A DNA stretch of 64,000 nt from Morella rubra (GCA_003952965.2 CM025852.1:14562986-14626985), one strand, 5' to 3'. Counted from the first letter of the stretch, positions 1 through 12,460 are shown. Notes: a model not told the origin generated them from the sequence alone. Made by a program: numbers and translations.

Positions 1-1450
1 GATATTGATTTAACAGCATAAAGCTTGTCATTCAATGTATATTAGTTGGAGTTAACATTCTTTTATAGTTATTCCAAATAAGGTGGATGTTCAGAGCTTA
101 TTATCTAGAGTTTTATCCTGACTTCATTTAACTCGTCTTTTCAAGCAAGATGACAAAAGCTGCCAATATGTGTGGGAGAGCGGTGTACTCGCCTTGCCAT
201 CTGATCAACAATTTAAAAAAGGTTGTCCTTTCGTTAGGTTGGAAAATTAAGATAATTGATACTTGCTATAACCGTATTTTTTGTTGTTTATAGATTACTG
301 TTGTTTATGTAAAACATACTCTCAAAGCACTCCCTGATGTGTTGAAATGCAGGAAAGATTTTGGTCACATGCTGGAGCATATATGATGTTGATAGCTGTA
401 AGATGATGATTCAATCAAGTGCTTGGAACTACATGGGTTTTGCATCCCAAGAACATCCTCTGCCAGCAATTGTCTTGAAGTTGGCCTTGTCTGCCATCAA
501 TTGTCCTGAAGTTGGCGGGCATACGGAGAATGAAGATTTCCTCCTAAAATTTCTCTAGTTTGCTTCAAAGATTCCAACGGAGATAAAGAAAAGAAGATAT
601 CAAGTTCATTTGATTTTCTTCTCATGGGAGTACTCCCAGCAGTTACCTGCCCAGGTTTCCACTTCATCAGCACCCGAATTGGCAAATTGGCTATTTCTAG
701 TTCTTTTGTTTTGAGATGCAGTCCAGGTGGCAAGGGGTGGTGTTCTCACGTTTCTTGGTTTACAGTGGGTTGGGCGACTGGTTTGAGAGTTTATTTTTAG
801 TAGTAGTAGTGGGCCTTGAGCCTGATTTTAGTCTACAGATGATGTTAAGGCCTTGGGCCATTATAGTTTAGTATTTTACTGATCTGCCCATTAGTGGGAG
901 GCATCAGGTTAAGAGGGCAAGCACTGTACGTTTTCAGTATCGAACCTGTTAAGTGTTGTTTGAGAAAGGACGCTTGCCACCTCGAATCGGCATTATCTCT
1001 CTTTATTCAATCAATGAATTGAGTATTTCCAATTTACAGCAATTCTCAGTTTACAATTTAAGTGTTTGTAACAGACTATTAATCGTTGTGGAATCTTGTC
1101 ACAAAGATTCGAAACAGGCGCAGGCGAGGATTTGCCCAATATAGTTCATTGAGCTTCATGTGCCCGAGTGCATCATCTCCTAGAGTGGTACTTAACTCAG
1201 CATTTTCCCTTAATCTTTCATTGAACTTTTAAGTACCGCTGTCTTCACCTTCAATTTTTTCTGTCTCAGTTCGACTCTGACATCAAAGGCGAAGGCCACG
1301 AATTTGAGGATGATGAGGAATGTCAGCTACTGAGGACTTTATAGAATAATGGCGTTAGGTCACCGAGGATGAGGGCGGTGGAGAAGCGTTGGAGAAGAAG
1401 GGGAATGAGAGGGCCAAAGGCTTCGGAGGCGCCTAATAAGTTGTCCAATG
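1..1450. other. Unassigned stretch with exon-like fragments
   Basis: I recognise no gene here. Several short open stretches look codon-like, for example plus-strand segments around 60-240 and 310-545, and a segment near 1270-1440 encoding an acidic then arginine-rich peptide. Each is broken by stops and I could not match any to a family. Stretches such as 361-558 are preceded by AG acceptor-like sequence, so this may be the decayed 3' end of a gene lying left of the window. The part from about 760 to 1140 has repeat character but no boundary I can defend. Confidence 0.25.
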
Positions 1451-2230
1451 CCATCCAGAAGCAATTGGATGTACGTACCACATTCCAAAAATAAAATAAA
1501 TGAACATTATATTATTCTCTTTTTTCTCTTGCTTTCCGTTATCATGGGGTTTAATCTTTCTGTACAGCAATTGAAAAACTTGTCTTGGTTGCATGCTGGG
1601 GTGCACCCTTGACTGCTTAGTTTTAACTGCTTGGACTTTTGATGAAAATAATAATAATAATAATTGTGAGAAATTCCAATTTTCACTTTTCTGGTTTTGC
1701 CAATTCTCCGTTGGTATTGATTGGTCTTCATTTTTGTAAAAATTGGAAGTATTGATGATTGTTACCAAGCATTATATAACTAATTATCTAGAATTTTATC
1801 CCCCACAGCCCGTCCCGTCAACTTTGTTACTTTTATTTATGCATTTGCCTGGAAAAAAAAAAAATTAAATGGAGATGACACTTGTTTTCAAATGTCACGG
1901 GGTCTCCTTAGTTGTTAATAAGCAATTTCTAGCTTCTTTTTGTCATTTTATTCATTGTTTATGGCAATACTAGGAAGTTTGTAGGGGTTTTGTATCCTCT
2001 ATATAACACTTTTTTGGCTAATAAAGTACATAAATCTCTCTAAGAGAAAAAAAAGCCTGAACATTATTAATATAAATGCAAAAGCCGATAAAGAAGTAAA
2101 TTAGAGAAAAAAAAGGATATTAAAAAAAAGAGAAAAATAAGGATAACATGAAAAATCGAACCTGAAAATAAGACGAGAGAAACGCTAATTAGAAGCATAA
2201 TGCCGGGAATCAAGACCCAAAGCACAATGG
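1451..2230. other. AT-rich intergenic DNA
   Basis: No gene is visible. The only distinct item is a short AAT-type microsatellite at about 1647-1664. Small open frames on the minus strand have no family resemblance and are probably chance. Confidence 0.4.
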
Positions 2231-2706
2231 ATGAAGTTGTGTTGCGCCAAGAAAAAAAAAAAAAAAAGGCCACAAAACCGGATCGGACCGAGCCGGATTT
2301 GTGGTCTTAGTGGTCCAAATCCGGTTCGATCCAACCAGATTTATAAAATCGATTATATCCGGTCCGGTTGGTTCATGCCTTTTGGGATCCGGACCGGACC
2401 GGATTTCTTAATATAAAAAAAAAAAAATTTTTTAAAAAATTTTTTTTAATACAAACATAACACTTTTTACACTTTTATAATTTTTTTTTTATTTTGACTT
2501 ATGGTACTTAAGTTTTTTTAAGACATTTGTAACTAATTTTTTATCAAGATGTGAGCTAAAAATGAAAAAAAATAAAATAAAAAAAAAAAAAAGAAAAGAA
2601 AGAGAAACCGGTCCGGACCACTTAAGTGGTCCAACCGGATCGGTCGTTAATTTTAAGTACAACCGGAAATCCAGTCCGACCGGATTTCCGGTTGTTCACC
2701 CCTACT
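2231..2706. repeat. CCGG/GGTCC-rich dispersed repeat
   Basis: Two GC-rich blocks (about 2270-2405 and 2607-2706) are built from repeated CCGG, GGTCC and CCGGTCCGGA words in both orientations. An A/T homopolymer-rich core separates them. The right edge reads GTTCACCCCTA, so on the other strand the element begins TAGGGGTGAAC. A second block with the same kind of edge ends near 22128. Elements beginning TAGGGGTG with iterated Gs and Cs are common small, probably hAT-type, repeats in plants; that class assignment is inference. Confidence 0.55.
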
Positions 2707-3385
2707 TCTAACCCTTTGCATCCCTTGATGTGGGCCTGGCTTGGCAGGCTTCATTCTGGCTAATGGTAACTTCATACTTGTGACCCGTGAATTAATATAA
2801 TGCTATTCGATAGAAACTTTCGATGCAGGATGTTTTTCTTTTCTACTTAACGAAACAACCGTGTTAAAAAAAAAAAATCACTTTTAACAATGTTATTCAA
2901 GAGTCTAAACTATTGATATAATTGTATTACAGCTTTCAACTATCAAAATTTATCAATATACACCTTAGTGATAAATTAGGAACATAACTAAATGAAAGTA
3001 AAATATAGCAAGAAAATTTGTTGTATTTTCTTTGTTATGAATTGAACTGGTTGGGAAACGATTGAACATTCCATTTATTCTATAGTTGCAGACATATCTT
3101 TCCTGATTTCTCCATATTAAAAATTGAATTGGGGAGTTGCATTTTGATGATCTTTTGTAGTTGCTTTAATTATTTTAATTGTCTGATTTTTATTGTTGGG
3201 GAGATGAATACCTTAATGAGTTTTTCTAGTGGGCTCGTAATATAATATGTAGGGATACCACATAATTTAAATGTTTAAGCCTAATTATGCTATATTAATC
3301 AGCCACACTTGTGACTTCTTTCCAATGTGTGACTCAACCTTTTTACATTCTTACATGTGCATATTCAATACATAATATTGCTTTA
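2707..3385. other. AT-rich intergenic DNA, no gene seen
   Basis: No coding potential, RNA gene or clear repeat boundary was found. The stretch is AT-rich and lies between the CCGG-rich repeat and the LINE fragment. Confidence 0.4.
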
Positions 3386-3727
3386 TTAATTAGAGGAAAC
3401 TGTTAAACCATAGACATTACAAACAAGTGTTGTGAGGCCGTTTGGTCTAGGTGCTTTGCGAGCTCCCAGTTGTTTAACCGCCCCCCATATTTCCTCATCA
3501 TTTGGAATCGAGCAAATACAGTCATTCTCCTCCGGAGAAATAACCTGAGATACAAAGTTATCCAAAGAATTAGGAATACTCGGATTTGAGAATGAATAAA
3601 GGTTAGTGTAGTTTGCTACAAAAGCTTTGCCAATATCTTCCCTAAAATGAAGCCACCGCCCTCCCATACCTTCAATAAATTCATTTCTTCGATGTCTCAC
3701 AGACTCACTCAAAAATGAGCAGCCCAA
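3386..3727 (-). pseudogene. LINE (non-LTR) reverse-transcriptase fragment
   Basis: The 113-residue open frame matches the linker between endonuclease and reverse transcriptase of plant L1-type LINEs. It shows SESVRHRRN near the start, a middle segment with PSIP and SPEEND, then EEIWGAVKQLGARKAP and PNG, corresponding to the usual KAPGPDG motif at the start of the RT domain. In an intact element ORF2 is over 1,000 residues, so this is a small internal scrap: the endonuclease is absent and the RT palm is cut off after the first motif. No poly(A) tail or target duplication could be seen. It is not expected to make a functional protein. Confidence 0.75.
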
Positions 3728-3960
3728 AAGCTATCTCAAATATATGAGTTCTGACATGTAATAATTAGCCCAAAAGGCCATATCATCTCCTAAAGGAAAA
3801 CGGACTAATTTCAAACTTGAGAAAAAAAAAAAGGGATAAATAGTATCCACAAAGAGAAAATAAAAGGATGATATGTGCAATGAGTGTAAAAATTAAAGAT
3901 AAAAGTTATTAAACACGGTCCAACTTCTTTTTTTTTGATTTGGGAGTTCGAAATAAAATT
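3703..3960 (-). mobile_element. Truncated LTR related to the 12.5-kb gypsy LTR
   Basis: This stretch aligns closely with 12470-12725: shared words include GACTCACT, GTAATAATTAGC, CAAAAGGCC, GGACTAATTTCAAAC and GAAAATAAAA, in the same order. The 12.5-kb copy is the primer-site-proximal end of a Ty3/gypsy LTR on the minus strand, so this is a second, truncated copy of the same LTR family. It abuts the LINE fragment on the left and the MULE on the right. Confidence 0.65.
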
Positions 3961-5303
3961 AAGGGAAATTGATATTTTAGTCCCTAGGTTTTACACCTCT
4001 GAGCACTTTGATCTTTAGGTTTTAGAACTCAAAATAATAATCCTTGAACATGCCTCTTTTGACAAATAACTCCTTTCGTCAGGGTTCCGTGTGTTCTCTT
4101 AACAGCAAAACCGTCCACGTCATCAACTTGTCCAGGTGGCCTGAGCAAGCCAAGTCATCTGCCATTTGTACCACCTTATGAAACGGCGTCATTGGTTAGT
4201 GAAATTAAAGGCATAAAACTAAAAAAAAAGGAAAGGCACCATACATTGTCGTTGGAGAAGAAGGCCGTTGTTGGAGAAGAGGAGGCCCTTTAGTGAAACG
4301 GCGTCGTGCAGGAGAATCGCTGAATATCAATTTGAAATAAAAAATCCATCTAAGTGTTCTAGAAATTCTCCTCACTATCGATTTCCTCTTATAGTGCCAA
4401 GTGAGAGTGAACCCTAGAGTAGAAAGTCAAAAGATTTCAATGATATTTTGTCCATTTGAACACTTCAATCGAATGTGCATTCTGATTTGAGTGAAGAAAG
4501 CAGCAAAAATCTAACTTTGAAGACTACTTTCGAAGTGACCGACGAAAGCTTGTTGTAGGACAACTGATAATGCTGAAAGGTAGGAACCCGTTTCTCATCT
4601 TTTTTATCAAGTCTTGGGTCTTGGTCCTATCGGTATTGTGGGTGTGCTTTTTATATTATTTGTCTATCCTTTGTTCAACAACGATGAAAAGTGAACGTAG
4701 AAGTTAAATCTGTTATGTAACATTATTGCCTGCGTTGAAGTTTTTTTATGTTTGTCTTGTTGTCTTTTAGTGCAAACTTTTGAGTGTTGTCTTTTGGTGT
4801 TATTGCATCATAGAATAAGTGTATGTTTTTCTCATATTCGAATTTGTCTCATATATAACTGTAGGTCCCTAGGTTTTCTTCGAGTAATAGTGAACGCACA
4901 TGCCATATGAACCTAATAGATTTGAGTGGTCCCAGTTTAAAGGCAGCATGTCCCTAGGTTTTACATAGTTAGTTTGGTTTGTGAGTGATTTTTTTTGAGT
5001 TTCAGTATCAAGTCCCGTGTGTGTTTATGTCGTATACATAGTGGTCCCACAATTGAAAATGTTGTTTTGAACTAGTTTTTTTATAACCCACAATTAAGTC
5101 GCTCATTTTTTATAATGTTATTTTGAACTTTAACTAACTAATTTAATTCCCTTCTATGGGCCTATTTTACTCTAATTTAATCCTCAACCATTTGGATCCA
5201 CATATATAACCTAGTTACTGCTAGTTGTTCTAATATATATTAGAAACCATTATTAATTTTCATTCTTTTTGTGTAGGTGTGCTGAAGATAGTATGTGATT
5301 AGC

Positions 5304-8079
5304 ATGATTAATAGATCCCGAGATGAGAAGAAGACGGTTCTAAACATCTATGTGAATCACGTTGTTGAAGAGGCTGACATAGTTGAGCTTGGGGAGCCCC
5401 CACTGATAGACTTTAGTGCTAGACCATCATCATATTGGGGTTTTGATTTTCATGATGATGTTTGTGGAGAAAATATAGAGGATACTTGTGGGAAAATAAG
5501 GAGAATATTGGTGGGGACCATGAAGACATAGAAGGAAGGGAAAATTCTGGTAATGAGGAAAAGGATATTGGTGGGGATCATTAAGACATAGAGGAAAGGA
5601 AAAATAATGATGATTTGGAAAATATCAGGAAGGTGGTGAGAAGAAGAAGGGTCATAGACATAGTAACCGTCACAGGGCACCTAAAGGTGATAATAACGAA
5701 GGTGAAGAAGATGAAGAAGGCTCTGATTATGGTACTGATTTGAGTGATTTCAATGACCTAGAAGCTGATGATGCAAATGTGTATAAAGATACCGAGAGTC
5801 TAGATGTTGCAGATGTAGACACACAAATTAATGTAGACTGGTTTGGGGCGTTCTCGAATACATTAGGGGGGCGAGGAGGGTGACGGGGTGGAGTCAGAGT
5901 ACGAGGAGAATGATGACTTGCATAGTGTGGCTAGATCTAAACCGGGGGAGGCCCCACAACGAAGAAATATGCTGAGTTTAATGACAATTTAGAAATGCCT
6001 AGGGATGTCCACCTTGATAAGGGGCTGATCTTTTGTGCTATGAAGGTCCTACGGAAGGCCTTGAGGAGGCACTCAGTTCAAAACCATTTTGACTACTCTT
6101 AGTTGAAGAATAATAATATCAAAATTTAAGCCTGTTGCATAGAAGAAGATCATGAGTTCTACATCTTCACCTCAAAGATGAGGGGGTACGACAGTATTCA
6201 AATCAAATCCTTCATTAAGGAGCATATATGTGGGGCATAGTATGAAAACCAAAAATGTAATGTTGAATTCTTGGTGCATCGGTGTCTTCCTAACTTTGGA
6301 GATCAGCCTAGTTGGTTTGTCTCTGCAATGAAGGACCAAATTCACAGAAACTTCAACGTTGATCTGCCATTGCACCGTTGTTACAGAGCTAGGAGGTTGG
6401 CATTAATGATGGTCCATGGGAACCAAGCTGAGCAATTTAAGTACATTGGTCAGCATGCTCTTGCACTGGAGAAGTGAAATTTGGGTACTAGTGTCATTCT
6501 TTTAAAATCTGGAGATCACTTCAAGAGGCTTTAAGTCTGCCTCTCGGCGTGCAAGGCGGGGTTTAAACATTGTCGGCCTAAAATATGTGTTGATGGATGC
6601 CAATTTGGAGGCCAACTCTTATGTGCTCTTGGAGTAGACAGGAACGATGATATGTTCCCGATTGCATACGCAATCGTTGAGGTGGAGACCAGAGATTCCT
6701 GGAGTTGGTTTTTGGGAGTATTGTTATTAGATCCATTGAAGACCACAGCTGGACCTTCATGAGTGATCAGCATAAGGTATACATTGATGCCTTTTGGTTT
6801 TCAACATTGTCATTTTTGTTGCGAGTGATTTGATATATATAAGCTAATGTTGTACTTTGTTTGTTGTTTTACATGCCTTGAGATACACCTTTGAGGAGTA
6901 CCCTGACATGGCTCATAGATATTGCCTTCATCATATACACGTGAACTTGAAGTCCAAAGGATATAAGGGAAAGGGGTTCAAGGATGCGTTATGGGGTGCT
7001 ACATGTTCAACAAACTGGATTGATTTCAAATCTGTAATGAAGTCCGTCAAGATTATGAGTCCAGATATGCATAAGTACCATGGACAGATCAATCTAGCTC
7101 TATGGTTGAAACATGCATTTGATGTAAATTGTAAAAGCGACATACTTTTGAATAACTTGGCCGAGACATTTAATGCGTGGATAAAGGACGCACGTGACAA
7201 ACCATTGGTTACAATGCTCGAGATGATTCTCCGACAACTGCTGAATTGGTTTCACTAGAAAAGAGTAGGAGCCACAGCTGCACTCTAACAAACACCCAAT
7301 GTATTGTGTCCCAAGATATTCAAGAAGTTGGAGAAGATCAATAATGATTCTCAGATTTGTGTATGCCAATGGCAGAGTGGGCTCAAGTTTGCAGCGGACT
7401 ATCTGTATGGACCTGGCAGAGATGTGGATCTGAGTGCTCTCACATGCTCCTGTGAAAAATGGCAATTATCTGGAATTCCTTGCATCCATGCTTGTTCTGT
7501 TATTTACCATAGCATACATCAACTTGAAGAATATGTTGCCGATTGCTACCACTTGTCAACATATCTTAAAGCATACAAGGAATGCATACATGCAATGCCA
7601 AGGACCTGAGGCATGGCCTAGTGACTCCCCTATTGTGATATTATCCCCTTTTGTGAGGGCTCAGCCCAAACGACCATGAAAGGCTAGTGGGAAGGAACCA
7701 ACTGAACCGACAGTTCCTTACAAGATCAGCTGGTGTGGGCATGTGGTGAATTGTGAAAATTGCGGCGTGCAATGTCAATATGCACATTTTTGCCTTCAAC
7801 CAAAGAACCCTAATAAAAGTTGGAACTTTTAGGACTCATCCACGGTAGGACAGAATGGAGGTATAGGCAAAGGGAGAGGAAGGGGAAGGGGATGGGGAAG
7901 AGGAAGGGGAAGGGCAAATGGCAATGAAGTGGTAAGACTAGTGTTAGGTTGTGAAAGTTTAGGTTTGTGTTGGGTACTAGCAAAATTTTAACGTTGCATA
8001 TCTTATTCTTGTCCAGGATACTCAAGAGGCATCTGCACAAGACTCACAAGATATGGATGGAGTCCCCGAAAGCACTTGA
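5304..8079 (+). pseudogene. MURA-type MULE transposase, broken
   Basis: In an intact element this DDE-family transposase would cut at the element's TIRs. The parts appear in family order across several frames: an N-terminal region (ATG at 5304), an acidic stretch near 5690-5830, the MuDR-type N-terminal domain (about 6040-6475, with MKDQIHRNFN and CYRARRLAL), the transposase core (about 6560-6730: CVDGCQFGG, GVDRNDDMFPIAYAIVEVET, SWSWFLG), then HRYCLHHIHVNLK and AETFNAWIKDARDKP (about 6920-7200). A SWIM zinc finger follows (CSCEKW...GIPCIHA, about 7443-7500), then a CxxC knuckle-like segment near 7735-7800 and a Gly/Arg-rich tail. Stops and frameshifts occur repeatedly, for example at 5529, 6475, 6533 and 7256, so it cannot give one protein. 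The stop at 8077-8079 fits the natural C-terminus. Confidence 0.85.
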
Positions 8080-8214
8080 AGGGAGGGACATTTGATTGTT
8101 ATTTTGCATGCCATCATTTATATTTCCTAGAAGTGCATATAGTGTTTTGTGGCTCTAAAGTTGTAACTTGACATTTAAAGGTGTTTTTATGGTAGATTGT
8201 AACGGGTAATGATG

Positions 8215-8830
8215 GCTGACTCATTATGGTAGTTTGTAATTGCGATCTTTGGAGTTGATGGCATTTTGGAGTTGCTGTCATTTTTGTAGTAGCTATAATC
8301 TTGGAGTTGCAGAAATTTTGATATGCTAATGTAATTTTGATGGGCTAATGTAACTTTGGACTTGCTGTAATATTGGAATTGCAGAAGAAATTTTAGACTG
8401 ATGAAATTTTGGTGTTGGTGACATTTTGGAGTTGCTGTGATTTTGGACTATTTGTAATATTGGAGTTGTTGTCATTGTTGGAGTTGCTATAATCTTGGAG
8501 TTGCAGAAATTTTGAAAATGTAATGTAACTAAGAAGTTGCTGTAATTTTAGGTTGCACCAATTTGGAGTTGCAGAATTTTTGATGTGCTAATGTAACTTT
8601 GGACTTGTTGTAATATTGGAATTGCAAAAGATATTTTGATGTACTAATGTAATTTTGGTATTGGTTGCACTTTTGAGTTGTTGTTATTTTGCCTTTGGAC
8701 TATTTGTAATATTGGAGTTGGTGTAATCTTGGAGTATTTGTAATGTTGGTGTTGCAGAAATGTTGATGGCATTATGTAACTTTGGACTTGCTGAAATTTT
8801 GGGTACTTCTGCTATATGTTGGGTACTTCT
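8215..8830 (+). repeat. Degenerate TTGGAGTTGCTGTAAT array
   Basis: About 600 bp consist of loosely repeated phrases such as TTGGAGTTGCTGTAAT, TTGGAGTTGCAGAAATTTT and GCTAATGTAACTTTGGA. The period is irregular and the copies are diverged. It lies directly downstream of the transposase frame, in the position of the element's 3' untranslated or intergenic region. Confidence 0.7.
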
Positions 8831-9115
8831 ATTATTATAAAATAAAATGCAAGGTACAAATTGAAAGTAAAACTCAATTTACCAATACATTCATAAGAAA
8901 TGCAAATATTAACTTGGCAATCTATCATAAGAAATATCAATAAATATAAAGTTGTTTCCACTTCTAGCATAATACCCTCATTACAGGACAAAAGGTTACA
9001 TTTGCTAACAGATAATACCCTTAAATCCTACAATTTACAAATTACCCAACAAAATTGGCAGGATAATTAAGTTGTTTACCCAATGCACTCTAAAAACAAA
9101 TTCACAACAAAGACA

Positions 9116-9540
9116 TCACTTTGAGCTACTAAACAAGAGTACACCCATAATCGCAACAACAACCCAAGACACTCCAAGCATGCATTTCAGTGCCATCACA
9201 AAATGTTTGAGCAGAGCCACCTCACCTTGCAGGTTCTTTATTTTCTTCATTAAATACTGTCCCATTTCCATCCCAAGGGGGTAGGTACGAGGATCAAACT
9301 AGGAAAAGTATCCACATGCTTTCTGCAAGTGGCACAAAACCCGTACGTCATTCAACCATAGTATACTAAATGAACTTACAACAGATGAGGTAAGGAATGT
9401 ACCGATTTGCCATCGTATAATGCACACCCGGAGAAACACCTTCCCGAATTAGCATCTACCCATGAAGTTCTAAGCGGTGCTCTCAATCCACAATCAAAAA
9501 TTGGCTTACGCCAACTGCTAGTATGACTCACATCGGCTAT
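9116..9540 (-). pseudogene. GRF-type zinc finger with C-terminal membrane segment
   Basis: Read on the minus strand, exon 1 (about 9540-9403) encodes CGLRAPLRTSWVDANSGRCF followed by SGCALYDG. A GT-AG intron (donor GTAC at 9402, acceptor TTGCAG at 9323-9328) leads to exon 2 (9322-9116) encoding ACGYFS, a stop, then FDPRTYP, a short helical stretch (LMKKIKNLQGEVALLKHF) and a hydrophobic segment (MLGVSWVVVAIMGVLLF), ending SSSK. This is the GRF zinc-finger plan: C-x-C-G, T-S-W, NPGRRF-like, C, CGYF-W-D. The tryptophan after CGYFS is TAG here, so the copy is disabled by at least that codon. It converges with the MULE transposase. GRF fingers are thought to bind nucleic acid; the role of the membrane tail is unknown. 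Confidence 0.7.
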
Positions 9541-10093
9541 CTGCAAAGGATCATATACTTATGTTAACTCCCCTGACAAAGGAACTTTCTCAATAAGCGC
9601 CTCTAACTACTTAGGAGAATCATCTTCAAATGGACTCTTGGAATAAAAAACTGATAACAGCACCGATATATCAAAGTCCTCAATGATATCAACTACATGC
9701 AGTTCTGAATCGTCACAACTACTTAACATCTTGCATACGTTTAACACATTCATCTCCAATGTCATATTGCCAAAAGTGAGCTTCAATACTCCACTTTGGC
9801 AATCAATCAGTGCAGTGGAGGTAGCTAAAAATGGTCGACCAAGTATCACAAGTGCCTAATAAATAGTAGAGACTAGCTGTTGTGTATCCAGAACTACTCA
9901 GCCAACTGTAGTATGATAGAAGTCTGTTTCAATTCTCCCAATCCCAACTGCTCATACACTGATGATGGGAGCAAATTAACACTGCTCCCCAAATCCAGTA
10001 ATGCTTTCCCAACATGAGATTCACCGATCATGATAGAAATAGTGGGAGAGCATGGATCTCTGAACTTCTTAAGAGTTCACTTAGTATCAATGC

Positions 10094-10565
10094 GCTAACT
10101 TGCTCTGTTAGGAATGCTTTATTCTTCACATTCAACTTCCTCTTTATTGTGCACAATTCCTATACAAATTTTGCATAAGAAGGGATTTGTTGTATCGCAT
10201 TCAGAAGTGGAATGTTAGTTTTTACTTGGTTGAAGATTCCCTGAATCTCAGTGTGATACTTGTTTTTCTGACCAGTTGCTGATCTATGAGGGTAGGAAAT
10301 CACTGGTTGGAATTACTTATTAGTCTCTTGCTAACTTGCTCTGTTAGGAATGCTTTCTTCTTCACAATCAACTTCCTCTTTATTGTGCACAATTTGTATA
10401 AAATTTTTGTATAAGAAGGGATTTGTTGTATCGCATTCAGAAGTGGAATGTTAATCTTTACTTGGTTGAAGATTCCCTGAATCTCAGTGTGATACTTGTT
10501 TTTCTGACCAATTGCTGATCTATAAGGGTAGGAAATCACTGGTCGGAATTCCCTATTAGTCTCTG
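10094..10565 (-). repeat. 236-bp tandem duplication inside gag/protease
   Basis: The sequence starting GCTAACTTGCTCTGTTAGG occurs at 10094 and again at 10330 and runs on in parallel through the AATCTCAGTGTGATAC and GGGTAGGAAATCAC words. The two units are about 236 bp each and similar but not identical. The duplication repeats the coding segment for IPLLNAIQQIPSYTK. 236 is not a multiple of three, so it also shifts the frame. Confidence 0.8.
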
Positions 10566-12442
10566 TTTCCTCTAGTTTTTGCACTACACTTGTGTCTTTT
10601 CTTTCTTTCAATTTTTTTTTCGGCCTCATGAGTCTTAGCCTTGACCCCACATGTAAGGGATTTAATTGTTGATCTGTCTACTGGCATCTCAGGGAGTTGG
10701 ACTTCCTTACCACTCCTCAATGTGATTACCACCTTTGTAGACTCAATAGTTGCATTTGAAACATTGTGAACAGCCTGTTGTCGGTATACTTGATGATTTG
10801 GTTGTGCAGGAAACTTCCCTTTGTCTAGGGTGCTCAAAGTCGTACTTATCTTACTAACAGCTCCTCTAAACTTAGTAATAGCCTGAGTGTTCTAACTATT
10901 AATGGTGACTTGAATCTGCATGAACTATTGAAGTGTGTTGGCCATCTGTGCCATACTGTCATCTAGAGATTTTTTTGGTAGAGCAAATGGTTGGGATTGA
11001 AAACTTTGAGCAACTACATGAGACAGGAAGCCTGGAGGTGATGCTATAAGATACTCTAAGGAAATTAAGGTGGTTGATATTGGTGTTGAGGAGGTGGTGT
11101 ATATGATGGTTGCTGAGGAGGTGGTGTATAGGATAGTTGCTGAGGAGGTGGATGATATTATGTTGAGCAGATTGACATTCTCCATGAAAAATTTGGGTGA
11201 TTCCTCCACCCCGGATTGTAAGTGTTGGAAAAGGCTGATTCTATTATCGGTTAACCCAATTTACTGATTGCATTTGATTCAGACCCACTCACCTGTAATA
11301 CTAGCATAATTGGACAATCTTGAGTCTTGTGGATCAAATCGGCATATAGAGAACACATCTCATTGTCTTTTCAGCCTTCACCTTTTCTAATTCCATTATC
11401 TCTAACCTCCTAGTCAAAGTAGCAATACGAGCTTGGACATCAGTATCTCTTTGATTTCATATTTACCCCCACCAGCAATTGCTCTGAGAGGTTGTAGTGC
11501 CAATGGTGCTCTATCAGATCATGTATTCCATTGTTGGCACTTTCACCAAGGTAATCAAAGAACTTCAATGCTTTATTAGGTTCCTTGTTGAAGAACTCTC
11601 CATTTCACATAGTCTGAAGAAATTGTTTGGACTCAGGAGTAAGTGCAGTGTAAAAATAATTCACAGCCTCCATGATGGGGACAAATGTTAAAGATCTTAA
11701 ACCTTTCCCAATTGAATTGGCTAATTTACTCTTGTAAAAATTCAGTTCTTTGAAAAGGGAAAAATTTCTGTAAGAACTCACATTGCATATCAAACCAACT
11801 AGAGATAGAATTAGGCCTCAAAGAATTAAACCAATCTTCGCTTTATCCTTTAAAGAGAAAGAAAATAAATGAAGTCTAATAAACTCATCAGTACCAACTC
11901 TAGTGATAAAGTAGTGCAAGTCAGCTCAAAGTCCGTTAGGTGCTAGTAAGGACTCTTAGAATCCATCCGTGGAACTGAGGTATAACTGACATCATCCCAT
12001 GCTTAATTGTAAAATTAGGTGTTGCTTCGGGTAAAACTAATGCATGAAGGTGTGGTGGTTTCTGTAGGCTGCAAAAAATTCCTTAAGTATGCTTGGTGCA
12101 GGAGTAGGCATAGTTTCTTCAAAATTCTCTTCCAAAAAAGAATTGTATAAATCAATTTCAATATCCTCACTCATAAAAGAGACAGAAAAAGCTATCTAAC
12201 TTTGTGCTGTAAATATCACTACTAGTACTAGGTGTAAATATGTATAATCTATTTGAAATGTCTCTGACCCAAGGCATCAGACATCAGTCCAAATAGCAAA
12301 GGTTCACAATACAATAGAAAACAAATTAAACGAGCAACAGAGATAAAATAGCTCGAATGAACTGAAAAAATTGAAAAAAAATAAAAGTATGAGAAAAATT
12401 TCAAACAAGGAGAAATCACAACTTTAAAACTAAGTCTAATAT

Positions 12443-12460
12443 TCCTTGGCAACGACACCA
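12443..12460 (-). promoter_or_regulatory. Primer-binding site, tRNA-Asp type (diverged)
   Basis: On the minus strand the 18 bases read TGGTGTCGTTGCCAAGGA. Tat/Athila-type elements prime from tRNA-Asp with TGGCGCCGTTGCCGGGGA; 14 of 18 positions agree. It lies immediately inside the LTR and fixes the orientation of the element. Confidence 0.75.

Larger units (their letters stand above)
3963..9540 (+). mobile_element. Decayed two-gene MULE (Mutator-like element)
   Basis: The left end is taken at GGGAAATTGATATTTTAG (3963), the start of a TIR-like leader continuing through TTAGTCCCTAGGTTTTAC. Inside are a MURA-type transposase pseudogene on the plus strand (5304-8079), a repetitive 3' region (about 8215-8830) and a convergent minus-strand GRF-zinc-finger gene (9116-9540). 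I could not find the matching inverted terminus on the right: sequence after about 9556 is a gypsy remnant, so the right end has probably been lost by deletion or displaced by insertion. The convergent two-gene layout recalls maize MuDR, but the second gene is not mudrB-like. Confidence 0.6.
9556..12460 (-). mobile_element. Ty3/gypsy gag-protease remnant (Tat/Athila-like)
   Basis: On the minus strand the order from high to low coordinates is gag then protease. Visible pieces are a gag segment (11605-11793, NYFYTALTPESKQFLQTM), a low-complexity Ser/Thr-rich segment (10925-11209), the gag C-terminal motif VVITLRSGKEVQLPE (within 10556-10837), a segment with INIPLLNAIQQIPSYTKIL and IKRKLIVKKKAFLTEQVS (10300-10520), and the end of the aspartic protease region (9607-9849, MILGRPFLATSTALIDC, FGNMTLEMNV). 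These are typical of Tat/Athila-type gypsy elements. Frames are broken throughout. RT, RNase H, integrase and the 3' LTR are absent: the sequence stops at about 9556 against the MULE remnant. Confidence 0.8.

Noticed and set aside
497..733. A 78-residue minus-strand frame near the left edge
   Set aside because: No recognisable domain, and it overlaps another broken frame on the plus strand. Left as unassigned.
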